Part shown: piece by piece, positions 9,049 through 17,080 of the stretch | How positions within the stretch are numbered: position 1 is the first letter of the stretch | Layout of the letters: each line of letters opens with the position of its first letter | Assembly: GCA_947378965.1 (NCBI GenBank) | Contig: CANCMG010000012.1 | Coordinates: 1-58,004, forward strand | Direction: 5' to 3' | Source of the DNA: Alcaligenaceae bacterium | GTDB taxonomy: Bacteria > Pseudomonadota > Gammaproteobacteria > Burkholderiales > Burkholderiaceae_B | DNA: 58,004 nucleotides | Translations under genes and position numbers: made by a program | Notes under the pieces: generated by a model | The model's database searches: none | The model's input: the letters and a program-made list of their open reading frames with translations, nothing else | What the model was told of the DNA's origin: nothing

Positions 9049-9507
9049 TCAGAAGCCAAAAATTCCCGCGGGGAGCGAGATTTTTAGAATAGTTTTGAAA
9101 AGAACGTAGGTGCAGCCGATCGCGATGACAGGCACGAGAATTGAGGTTTTCCAGCTTAAGCCTTCAAGCCAACGCATGATGACAAGCAGCAAAATAAAAC
9201 TGCACAGAAAAAAGCCAAGTGTCTCGAAGGCGAGAATAAACAAAATGATCAGTATCGAGATGGCGACGGCGCGCCACCAGTTACAACCGGCCCACAGGTC
9301 AGCCACGCGAGTTTGTGCGGCTGGGTCGCCCTTGAAAGACTGGATGAATATCATCAGCGCCATGAGCGCAACAAAACTACCCGCAACGCAGGTTAAAAAA
9401 CCCGAGCCGGGCGCGCCCATTGTGCCAATGCCAAGATCTAATGCTCCATAGACGGCAGCTGCGCCAAAGAGAAGCCAAAACAGACTGCCAACGCGTTCTG
9501 CGTTCAA
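9049..9507 (-). CDS. tctB: Tripartite tricarboxylate transporter small subunit TctB
   Basis: A 152-residue membrane protein of the TctB family with four hydrophobic segments (around residues 8-28, 38-58, 82-108 and 118-145). The start codon is TTG at 9507, chosen because GAAGGGGAC lies 7-12 bp upstream and no suitable ATG follows. It is the first gene of tctB-tctA-receptor 2-flavoprotein and is divergent from the HMGL-like/MmgE operon. Confidence 0.88.
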   Translation of the reverse strand: MNAERVGSLFWLLFGAAAVYGALDLGIGTMGAPGSGFLTCVAGSFVALMALMIFIQSFKGDPAAQTRVADLWAGCNWWRAVAISILIILFILAFETLGFFLCSFILLLVIMRWLEGLSWKTSILVPVIAIGCTYVLFKTILKISLPAGIFGF

Positions 9508-9804
9508 GATGTCCCCTTCATTATTTTTGTATCAGGCTCAGGTGTCACCGCAAGCCTACTGTGCAGCGCACCATTTTTAGGCGATTCGTTGATGTTCGCC
9601 TTGCTCATGCTTATCTTGCTCACAATCCTAGGTCTTAGCCTTCGGATTGTCAACCGCGTAACCGCCGATTCTTGAGAGCGAGCAGTATCTCGCAATGTGG
9701 TCGTTTCGATATGTCGCTATGTGCTAAGTGCGTTGACATAAGATTCGCCATAGGATTAAGCTGATTCTCAAGATTAATTATTCAAGAGACAACAGGAGCC
9801 CACC

Positions 9805-10782
9805 ATGTCAGATCTGCCAAAACGCGTACGTATCCTTGAAGAAGGTCCTCGTGAGGGGATGCAAATTGAGAAGGGCCCCATCCCGACACAGCGCAAAATC
9901 GACTTGATCGATAGCTTGTCAGAGACGGGTCTTGAGCAAATTCAGGTCACCTCTTTCGTGAGCCCGCAGGCTGTGCCGCAGATGGCCGATGCCCCAGAAA
10001 TTGTGGCAGGCTTCAAACGCAAGCCAGGCGTGCGTTACACCGGTTTATGGTTAAACGACAAAGGGCTCGAGCGTGCCATCGCCACCCAAAAGCTTGATAT
10101 TCGCGGGTCGCTGTCTTTAACCGCCTCAGAGAAATTTTTGTTACGTAATCAAAAGCGAACCTTGGCCCAAAACATTGAAGCCGTGCATTCGATGATTGGC
10201 ATGTTCAAGCACTACAACGTCGAGGTGAACCGCGCCAGCATCATGGCGGCCTTCGGTTGTAATTTTGAAGGCGATATTTCGACCGAGCGCGTGCTTGATC
10301 TGATTAAAACGTTCCACGACATCGGTGAGCAACACGGCATCAAGATCGAAACCCTATCGCTCGCCGATACGATGGCCTGGGCCACCCCTGGTTCGATTCG
10401 CAGAGTAGTCGGTGCCGTACGCAATAAGTATCCTGACCTGAATCTGTCTTTGCACCTGCACGATACACGCGGGATGGGTATTGCAAATGCCTACGCTGGT
10501 ATGCAAATGGGTGTGCAGATTTTTGATGCAGCCGTTGCAGGTTTGGGTGGTTGTCCTTTTGCTTCGCACTCTGGTGCGTCAGGCAACGTCTGTACCGAAG
10601 ATCTGGTGTTCATGTGTCACGAGATGGGCATTGAAACCGGCATCGATCTTGAAAAATTGATCGAGTCGGCGCTGTTGGCTGAGCAGGTTGTTGGCCATCC
10701 TTTGCCGGGCTCGATCAAGATGGGCGGTTCGTTGAATAAGCTGCGCCAGAAAGTTAAAGATTCGATGCAAGCTAAAGCCTGA
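9805..10782 (+). CDS. HMG-CoA lyase-like (HMGL-like TIM barrel) enzyme
   Basis: A 325-residue member of the DRE-TIM metallolyase superfamily that cleaves or forms C-C bonds next to a carboxyl or CoA thioester. The metal site HLHDTRG and the loop GLGGCPFA with the mobile cysteine are present. The first motif reads EEGPREGMQ (Arg16, Glu17), where HMG-CoA lyase has RDG; the Asp-to-Glu change at a metal-contacting position argues against being the leucine-pathway lyase. It begins an operon with an MmgE/PrpD protein 14 bp downstream and is divergent from tctBA, so it likely acts on the compound that transporter imports. An AGGAG site precedes the ATG. Confidence 0.9.
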   Translation: MSDLPKRVRILEEGPREGMQIEKGPIPTQRKIDLIDSLSETGLEQIQVTSFVSPQAVPQMADAPEIVAGFKRKPGVRYTGLWLNDKGLERAIATQKLDIRGSLSLTASEKFLLRNQKRTLAQNIEAVHSMIGMFKHYNVEVNRASIMAAFGCNFEGDISTERVLDLIKTFHDIGEQHGIKIETLSLADTMAWATPGSIRRVVGAVRNKYPDLNLSLHLHDTRGMGIANAYAGMQMGVQIFDAAVAGLGGCPFASHSGASGNVCTEDLVFMCHEMGIETGIDLEKLIESALLAEQVVGHPLPGSIKMGGSLNKLRQKVKDSMQAKA

Positions 10783-10796
10783 TTAAGGATTCCATC

Positions 10797-12158
10797 ATGA
10801 CCGATCTCACCCGTGAACTTGGCGCTTTTGTTGCAGGCTTAACCTACGACAAAATCCCGAAAGCAGCAGTCGAAGTGATTCATATGGGCTTTGCCGATTG
10901 TGTGGGCGTGATGCTCGCCGGTCGTGATGAGCCTCCTACTAAAATCTTAAAAGAAGTGCTTGCACCGCCTGCTGGCACTTCAACGCTGATGTTCGGTGCA
11001 CAAACCGCGAGCGCGTCTGATGCGGCTTGGATCAATGGTGTGGCTGCGCATGCGTTGGATTTTGATGACGTAGCGATTAAGGGTCATCCCAGTACGATTT
11101 TGGTGCCTGCAATTATCGCCGAGGCGCAAGCCTTAGGCTCAACCGGTCGCGAGATGGTGACCGCTTATGCCGCGGGCTACGAAGTTTGGGCCGAGTTAGC
11201 GCGTCGTGATCCCGATCACTATCACACCAAGGGTTGGCATCCGACTGGCATCTTGGGCGCGATTGCCTCGGCCGCAGCCTGCGCGTCACTGAATAAATTG
11301 AATGCAGAGCAATGCACCATGGCAATCGCCTTAGGTGCTTCGCAAAGCGCTGGCATTATGGCTAACTTCGGAACGATGACTAAGCCGTTTCATGCCGGGC
11401 GCTCAGCACAATCTGGCGTCTTGGCTGCGCGGCTTGCGAAGGCGGGTTTCACGTCTTCGTTAGATGCACTTGAGCATCCACAGGGCTTCTTGTCAGCCGT
11501 CTCGCCGAATGGTCGATTTGATGCAACCTCGGCAGTTGAGGCGGGCAAGGTCTGGAAGCTTGCGGTGACAAAGTTATCGGTCAAAAAGTATCCGCTGTGT
11601 TTCTGTACGCATCGCGCGTTAGACGGCATGTTGGATTTGGTTGCTGAGACACCCGTGACGGCTGATCAAATCGAAAGCATTACCGCCGTGACCAGTCGCC
11701 GTAACACCAAGGTCTTGCGTAACCACCAACCTCAAACAGGCCTTGAAGCAAAGTTCAGTATGCAATTTGCGATGGCTTCTTGTGTAGTGGCTGGGCGTGC
11801 TGGTTTGACTGAACTTGTGGATGACTTTGTGATTCGCAAAGACGTGCAAGATTTGATGAAAAGAATCAGTGTTCAGGCTGATGATGCTGAGCACCCCAAT
11901 ATGCCGGGTTACTCACCGTTCGATCAAGTGACAGTGAAGTTGAAAAATGGTCAGACCTTGCAAAGTAAAGAAGTGGTGACGGTGCGTGGCGGACCAGATT
12001 TTCCGTTGAACCGCGAGCAACTTTGGGCTAAGTTTGACGACTGCGCAGCCGTGGGGCATTTTGAAGGCTCAGCCTTGAAACTCTTTGATGCGTTCATGGC
12101 CCTTGATCAGGTTGCTCACGTCAGCGATATTCCTGGTTTGAGTTCAGGTAAAAAATAA
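10797..12158 (+). CDS. MmgE/PrpD family protein
   Basis: A 453-residue protein of the MmgE/PrpD family (2-methylcitrate dehydratase, cis-aconitate decarboxylase, iminodisuccinate epimerase and relatives). It shows the family's DCVGVMLAG and AHALDFDD segments in the N-terminal helical domain, KPFHAGRSAQSGVLAA in the middle, and the C-terminal lid domain after about residue 270. Tight spacing to the lyase-like gene indicates co-translation. A lyase plus dehydratase pair beside a tricarboxylate transporter suggests breakdown of a citrate-like acid, which is inference only. Confidence 0.92.
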   Translation: MTDLTRELGAFVAGLTYDKIPKAAVEVIHMGFADCVGVMLAGRDEPPTKILKEVLAPPAGTSTLMFGAQTASASDAAWINGVAAHALDFDDVAIKGHPSTILVPAIIAEAQALGSTGREMVTAYAAGYEVWAELARRDPDHYHTKGWHPTGILGAIASAAACASLNKLNAEQCTMAIALGASQSAGIMANFGTMTKPFHAGRSAQSGVLAARLAKAGFTSSLDALEHPQGFLSAVSPNGRFDATSAVEAGKVWKLAVTKLSVKKYPLCFCTHRALDGMLDLVAETPVTADQIESITAVTSRRNTKVLRNHQPQTGLEAKFSMQFAMASCVVAGRAGLTELVDDFVIRKDVQDLMKRISVQADDAEHPNMPGYSPFDQVTVKLKNGQTLQSKEVVTVRGGPDFPLNREQLWAKFDDCAAVGHFEGSALKLFDAFMALDQVAHVSDIPGLSSGKK

Positions 12159-12169
12159 GTCAGCTGCAA

Positions 12170-12203
12170 CACCACACATCACTTTGGTGGTTCGTGTGTG
12201 GTG
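12170..12203 (+). terminator. Hairpin after the MmgE/PrpD gene
   Basis: A 9-bp stem, CACCACACA with TGTGTGGTG, and a 16-base loop, 11 bp past the stop. There is no T-run, so it may only protect or pause; a stronger terminator follows at 12332. Confidence 0.5.
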
Positions 12204-12331
12204 TGAGGTCTAAACTTTTGTCGTGTGCGGTCTCTGAAGCGAGTTCGTCACTGCCTGCACTCTGTGCCGTGGAGGTTCTCGCATCTGACAGCAAGCCGCC
12301 GAGTCACTGACATCGGAGCAGCAGGACGATA

Positions 12332-12363
12332 AAAAAGGGGATCGCCCAAGCGATCCCCTTTTT
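12332..12363. terminator. Bidirectional rho-independent terminator
   Basis: AAAAAGGGGATCG, loop CCCAAG, then CGATCCCCTTTTT. It lies between the convergent MmgE/PrpD gene and the dienelactone hydrolase gene and would serve both. Confidence 0.93.
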
Positions 12364-12379
12364 GCTGGGTTGACTAAAA

Positions 12380-13048
12380 TTAGCCAATCAGCTTTCTAAA
12401 CATCTCGATGGTGCGCTCACGTGCCAACTTGGCTGATGCTGCGTCGTACGAGCCGCGTTGATCGCAGTTAAAGCCGTGACCTGCTGGGTAGAAGTAGCTG
12501 GTTTCTTTTGGATAGGCTGCAGCAACAACTTTAGCTTGCTCAAGCGTAATCGAATGATCGGTTTCGCCAAACTGAAACATCACTGGGCACTTTGGCGTTT
12601 CTTTCAAGAAGCTAGGGATTGCACCGCCGTAGTAAGGCACAGAGCAAGCCAAACCATCGACGCGACCCGCAGCGAGCCAAGCGATCACGCCGCCCCAGCA
12701 GTAACCCACAATACCAACTTTACCTGCATGTTTGCCGTGTTCGATCGCGGCTTTGACGTCAAGCATTGTGTCGTCAAAGCTAACCTTTTTCATGATCTCG
12801 ACACCAGCACCGATCTCGGGCTGTGTGTAGCCTGATTCGTATTTGGTTTGTGCGCGATCAAAAAACGCGGGGGCGATGGCGAGGTAGCCATCGGCAGCGA
12901 AACCGTCGGCCACTGAACGAATGTGACTATTGACGCCGAAAATTTCTGGGGCAACGATGACTAAACCACGTGGCTTACCTGCTGGTTCGGCCACGTAGGC
13001 GTCGAATTGGTGGCCGTCTGAGGCTTTGAGTTGAATACTTTTACCCAT
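12380..13048 (-). CDS. Dienelactone hydrolase family protein
   Basis: A 222-residue alpha/beta hydrolase of the dienelactone hydrolase family, with the family's Cys-His-Asp triad visible: Cys117 in GYCWGG, Asp164 in GETDHS and His191 in AGHGFNC, plus Glu35 in APEIFGVN which holds the cysteine in the resting enzyme. Members open lactone rings in chloro-aromatic breakdown, but many act on other esters. A purine-rich GGAGA site precedes the ATG. It lies 154 bp after receptor 3 on the same strand, so it may or may not share its transcript. Confidence 0.92.
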   Translation of the reverse strand: MGKSIQLKASDGHQFDAYVAEPAGKPRGLVIVAPEIFGVNSHIRSVADGFAADGYLAIAPAFFDRAQTKYESGYTQPEIGAGVEIMKKVSFDDTMLDVKAAIEHGKHAGKVGIVGYCWGGVIAWLAAGRVDGLACSVPYYGGAIPSFLKETPKCPVMFQFGETDHSITLEQAKVVAAAYPKETSYFYPAGHGFNCDQRGSYDAASAKLARERTIEMFRKLIG

Positions 13049-13202
13049 AATAATCTCCTTGAATTCGTATGACTTTGCTGATTGATTGAATAAAACCTTG
13101 CCTAGCGCGAAAGGGCGCGCCGACGTCTTTGAAACTTTTTGCTGCGCTAATTATAGGCACAGACCGGTAAAGTTAGACAAGACATTGTAAAGTCTCTTGA
13201 GC

Positions 13203-14249
13203 CTATTTCAGGTCGCCCGTCTTGGTGAAGTAATCTTTATACCAAGCCGTTTCAACCGCTAGGTCGTGATTTAGGGTTTTACTGTCTTTGAGGTCAAAGG
13301 GTAGATAGTTTTGCTTGAGCATGGCCCTGAACTCAGCTGACTGAGCGATTGTCATGAAAGTGTCTTCAAGCTTTTTGAGAATGGCGGGTGGTGTTCCAGC
13401 ACGAACGGTGGCCAGCATGCCGCTATTGGGCGGGTTGTCCCAGTCGCAGCCAATCTCTTTTAGGGTTCGGACGTCAGGAAAGTTATCGTCGCGCATGCTT
13501 TGAAACAGCACCAGCTGGCGAAATACCCCGTCAACCACTAGGGGATTGTGAGAGCCTGAGCCTGAAGTGAAGTTCACGTGCTTGCCCATCAGCATGGTGT
13601 TGGCTTCGGTGCCACCTTTGGTCGGTACATGCTTAAAGTCTAGGCCTTTGCAGCGTTTCAGAGCTTCAACCCCCATTTGTTGAGAGGTTGTTGCCACGCC
13701 ACCGCCACCCGCCGTGGCGTACGACATGCCTGGATTCTTTTTTGCTGCCTCAATGAAGTCTTCAATGCTCTTCCAGGGGCTGTCAGCAGGTATCACCACT
13801 GAGCCGTTGTGAAAATAGCTATATTGCATGACGCCAACAACGTCAGACGCTTTATAGCTAACCTTCATCAGCGCAGGGCGTGTGGTGATCGCCGAAGTTG
13901 AGCCGATGAGTACTGTGTAGCCATCCGGCTTTTTTGAGACCAGCAGGCCGGCAGCAACGGTACCGCCGCCCCCACCCTTGTTATCAATTGTGATGGGTAC
14001 GCCTAGAATGGGCTCGGCGGCTCGGGCTAAGGCGCGAGCGGTAATGTCGGTCGTTGCGCCCGCAGCATAAGAGACATAAAAGGTAATCGGCTTGTTTGGA
14101 TAGGGTTGCGCTTGAGCGGTTAGGGGTAGCGCCATGCAGGCGGCACCAGCTAGCGTACCAATGAGCCCAGACCAAGTGACAAAACAACCTTGTTTCAATT
14201 CGGTTGCCCTGCGCGTGGCAGATGCGCTTAAATCTTTGAAAGACTTCAT
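13203..14249 (-). CDS. Bug-family receptor 3, two-cysteine subgroup
   Basis: A 348-residue TTT receptor with a long N-terminal leader (signal cleavage near TAQAQPYP, about residue 48). It matches receptor 2 in the unusual features: YAAGATTDITARAL, NKGGGGGTVA, GKHVNFTSGSGSHNPLV and cysteines in RCKGL and IGCDW. AGAGG precedes the ATG. It lies 35 bp downstream of receptor 4. Because of the likeness it may share ligand type, or the TctAB partner, with receptor 2. Confidence 0.92.
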   Translation of the reverse strand: MKSFKDLSASATRRATELKQGCFVTWSGLIGTLAGAACMALPLTAQAQPYPNKPITFYVSYAAGATTDITARALARAAEPILGVPITIDNKGGGGGTVAAGLLVSKKPDGYTVLIGSTSAITTRPALMKVSYKASDVVGVMQYSYFHNGSVVIPADSPWKSIEDFIEAAKKNPGMSYATAGGGGVATTSQQMGVEALKRCKGLDFKHVPTKGGTEANTMLMGKHVNFTSGSGSHNPLVVDGVFRQLVLFQSMRDDNFPDVRTLKEIGCDWDNPPNSGMLATVRAGTPPAILKKLEDTFMTIAQSAEFRAMLKQNYLPFDLKDSKTLNHDLAVETAWYKDYFTKTGDLK

Positions 14250-14284
14250 GTGAACCTCTTCTGTGGGCGAAGCTGCTAAACGCT

Positions 14285-15247
14285 TTACTCTAGACTCAAC
14301 TTAGCCGTTTCAACGGTTTGCTTCCAATTGGCGATCTCTGTGCGTACAAACGTGTTGAATTCCGCAGACGAATTGCCGCCCGCAATGCCGCCCATCTCTT
14401 TGAAGCGATTTTGGATGTCAGCGGTGTTTAAGACTTTGACAGTGGCTTGTTGTAAGCGATTGACAATCGGCTGCGGCGTTGCTGCCGGAGCGAACAGACC
14501 AAACCAGGCAGTGACCAACATGTTTGATACGCCGGCCTCGGCCATGGTGGGAACGTTGGGTAACTCGGGGGCGCGCACATCACTTGTGACGGCTAGCGCA
14601 CGCAGCTTGCCACCCTTGATTTGAGCCATCACGCTGGGTGCGGTTGCAATCATAAAGGTGAACTGATTGCCAAGTAAGGCACCCGTCGCAGGGCCCGCGC
14701 CTTTGTAGGGAATATGTGGCACCTGAATGCCAGTACGCTGCATAAACATTTCGCCTGAGAGGTGCGGAGACTGCCCCGCGCCCGCCGAGCCAAAGGAGTA
14801 GAGGCTGGGTTCCTTTTTGATTGCGGCGATCAGCTCTTGCACCGTCGTAAAGGGCGTGCTGCTATTGACGACCAAGATATTAGGATTTGAGATCACAAGC
14901 GTGATCGCACTGAAATCATCAGGCGTATAAGGCAGTTTTTTATACAGGCTGTAATTAATGGAGTGCGAGCCGATATTGGCCATCATGATCGTGTAGCCAT
15001 CGGGTGCGGCACGCGCCACATACTGAGACCCTAGGATGCCACCCGCGCCTGCTTTGTTCTCAACCACAACCGTGGTGCCAAGCTCGGCGCCAAGCTTTTC
15101 GCTAATAATACGTGCCGCCTGATCGCCCGTACCCCCAGGCGCAGCACCCACAATAATTGTGATGGGCTTGTCGGGCCAAGCAGCCGCGCAGGGCAAGCTG
15201 AACACGAGGGTCACACTTAACACAGCGAATATGCGAGTGAATAACAT
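14285..15247 (-). CDS. Bug-family receptor 4
   Basis: A 320-residue TTT receptor with signal peptide to about SLPCAAAWPDKP. First loop GAAPGGTGDQAARI, second KAGAGGILG, then APDGYTIM. The ATG at 15247 is chosen because AGAGG lies about 10 bp ahead; an in-frame ATG at 15280 would only add a charged stretch before the signal peptide. It is first in a receptor 4-receptor 3 pair and divergent from the operon starting at 15538. Confidence 0.92.
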   Translation of the reverse strand: MLFTRIFAVLSVTLVFSLPCAAAWPDKPITIIVGAAPGGTGDQAARIISEKLGAELGTTVVVENKAGAGGILGSQYVARAAPDGYTIMMANIGSHSINYSLYKKLPYTPDDFSAITLVISNPNILVVNSSTPFTTVQELIAAIKKEPSLYSFGSAGAGQSPHLSGEMFMQRTGIQVPHIPYKGAGPATGALLGNQFTFMIATAPSVMAQIKGGKLRALAVTSDVRAPELPNVPTMAEAGVSNMLVTAWFGLFAPAATPQPIVNRLQQATVKVLNTADIQNRFKEMGGIAGGNSSAEFNTFVRTEIANWKQTVETAKLSLE

Positions 15248-15537
15248 TTTTTCAAAGCCTCTGACGTTGTGCGACGGCATTGCTGCAGTCTTCTTACCCA
15301 GAATTTATTTTGTTTGTTGTAGGTTAAGGTTAGCAGGAAATCGTCCTCTCTTTGCATTTCTCGCTAGACGCAGAGCGGCATGATGTCCATAATAAGAGAA
15401 AAAATCCCAGGCGCGCGTTGCATTGCGCCATAACAAACTTCGAGACCTAGTGCCCCGGCCCTCAGAGATACGCCTAAAACAGGTGAACCTATCTAAAAAA
15501 ATGAAGGGTGGCGTGCTGGCACATAAAGAGAGAAATC

Positions 15538-15999
15538 ATGGCAAAAAAGATCGATCAGACGCAAGCCGCTGGCTTCGCAAAAGCGGGTGATGTGTCGCGC
15601 CGCGCCATTATCGGTGATCAGTACGTAGACGGCATGCTGAAAGAAAAAAACGCTTTCGATCATGAGTGGCAAGAATATCTGAACAATCAGCTCTGGGGGC
15701 GAACCTGGGCGCGCGGTATTTTGAGTCATCAGCAACTCAGTCTGGTGAACTTGTCGATGCTGGCTGGGCTTGGGCGGATGGAGGAGTTTGAATTGCATTT
15801 TCGGATCGCACTGACCCGCACCAAGGTTCCACTCATTGAACTGCGTGAAATTTTGTTGCATATCGGGATGTACTGCGGAGTCCCGATTGGGCGCGATGCC
15901 TTTGCGATCGCTCGACGAGTTTTAAAAGAAGAGGGCGTGGATGTCTCTCAGTTAGAGACTGTGCCTGCAAAAAAATCATCAAGTCAAAAGAAAAAATAA
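15538..15999 (+). CDS. Carboxymuconolactone decarboxylase (CMD) family protein
   Basis: A 153-residue CMD-fold protein, close in size to PcaC-type decarboxylases. The core shows WGRTWARGILSHQQLSLVNL and the helix LREILLHIGMYCGVP, where PcaC-like proteins have LREVLLH(L/I)xMYxGxP. It lacks the CxxC pair of AhpD-type peroxidases. AAAGAGAG precedes the ATG at 15538. It opens the operon that continues to 23585, so it may act on a lactone or oxo-acid intermediate of that pathway. Confidence 0.88.
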   Translation: MAKKIDQTQAAGFAKAGDVSRRAIIGDQYVDGMLKEKNAFDHEWQEYLNNQLWGRTWARGILSHQQLSLVNLSMLAGLGRMEEFELHFRIALTRTKVPLIELREILLHIGMYCGVPIGRDAFAIARRVLKEEGVDVSQLETVPAKKSSSQKKK

Positions 16000-16026
16000 A
16001 AATCATTTTTTAGGTGAACTTTTAAT

Positions 16027-17034
16027 ATGAATGATCTCGCGCCTCCAAAGAAGTCTGTCACGATAATCAAAAACATATGGCGCCTGCTTATCTGCTGCTC
16101 AATCGGAGGGGTATCTGTCGCGTATGCGCAAGGCTTCCCTGTTAAGCCCATCACGTTAGTTGTTCCTTATCAGGCCGGAGGAAGCTCTGACGCGATTGCA
16201 CGTGCGATGGCACGCTTGGTTGGAAAAGACCTTGGCCAGCAGGTGATTGTTGAAAACAAGGCCGGCGCAGAGGGGATGATCGGCTCTCTGGATGTCATGA
16301 AGTCTGCGCCCGACGGGTATCGTGTTTTATTTGGCGGTGCGGGTTCAATGATTGTTGTGCCGGCTCTCAGGCGTGCGCCACCGTTTGATCCAGGCACTCA
16401 ATTTACGCCGATTTCAGGGGTGGTTGATTTTTCATTTTTTTTATACGCGCATCCTGAACTGCCCGTTAAAAATTTAAAAGAGTTTGTTGAGTATGCACAC
16501 GCGCATCCCGGAAAAATAAACTACGCGACGGGTAATAACCAAGGGTTGCTAACGTTTGCCTATTTAAAAAAGAGTTTGAACCTCGACGTTGTCCAGGTGG
16601 CTTACAAGGGCGAAACAGCTGCGACCGCCGATTTACTTTCAGGTCGGGTACAAGCAATGTTTGCAACCACGGCACCCTTGATGCACGCGAAAGAGGGCCG
16701 ACTCAAGGTGTTGGTGACCACCTTGCCCCAACGAACGCCGTTGCTGCCTGAGGTGGCAACCATGACAGAAAGTGGCTATCCAGAGTTTCCGTTTTCTCCA
16801 GCGGGTGGCTGGCTTGGTATTTTTGGCCCAGCCGAAATGAATCCTGAGGTGGTTAAGGTTCTGCATCAGTCGTTTGGCAAGGCGCTTACCGATCCTGATG
16901 TACAAAAGCAACTTGCGCAGGCGGGGCTGTCTTATCGTGCGATGGGTCTCGACCAGATGGGAGTGTTTGTCAAGAGTCAGCGCGATCAGTTTCGTCACTT
17001 GATTCGAGATCTTGGTATTCCACTACTCGATTAA
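16027..17034 (+). CDS. Bug-family receptor 5
   Basis: A 335-residue TTT receptor. The signal peptide is preceded by about 20 charged residues and cleaves near VAYAQGFPVKP. Loops: PYQAGGSSDAIARAMA, NKAGAEGMIG (an E in place of the second Gly) and APDGYRVL. It is 27 bp after the CMD gene and 46 bp before the OYE-type enzyme, placing it firmly inside the catabolic operon. Confidence 0.92.
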   Translation: MNDLAPPKKSVTIIKNIWRLLICCSIGGVSVAYAQGFPVKPITLVVPYQAGGSSDAIARAMARLVGKDLGQQVIVENKAGAEGMIGSLDVMKSAPDGYRVLFGGAGSMIVVPALRRAPPFDPGTQFTPISGVVDFSFFLYAHPELPVKNLKEFVEYAHAHPGKINYATGNNQGLLTFAYLKKSLNLDVVQVAYKGETAATADLLSGRVQAMFATTAPLMHAKEGRLKVLVTTLPQRTPLLPEVATMTESGYPEFPFSPAGGWLGIFGPAEMNPEVVKVLHQSFGKALTDPDVQKQLAQAGLSYRAMGLDQMGVFVKSQRDQFRHLIRDLGIPLLD

Positions 17035-17080
17035 CGTGCGTCCAATTCATTCCCAACATTAGAAATAGAGCAATCGTCTT

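Noticed and set aside
9733-9738. TTGACA as a -35 element for the HMGL-like operon
   Set aside because: No acceptable -10 hexamer at 16-18 bp spacing.
9805-10782. Assignment as HMG-CoA lyase of leucine breakdown
   Set aside because: REG instead of RDG and the absence of other leucine-pathway genes beside it; only the superfamily is safe.
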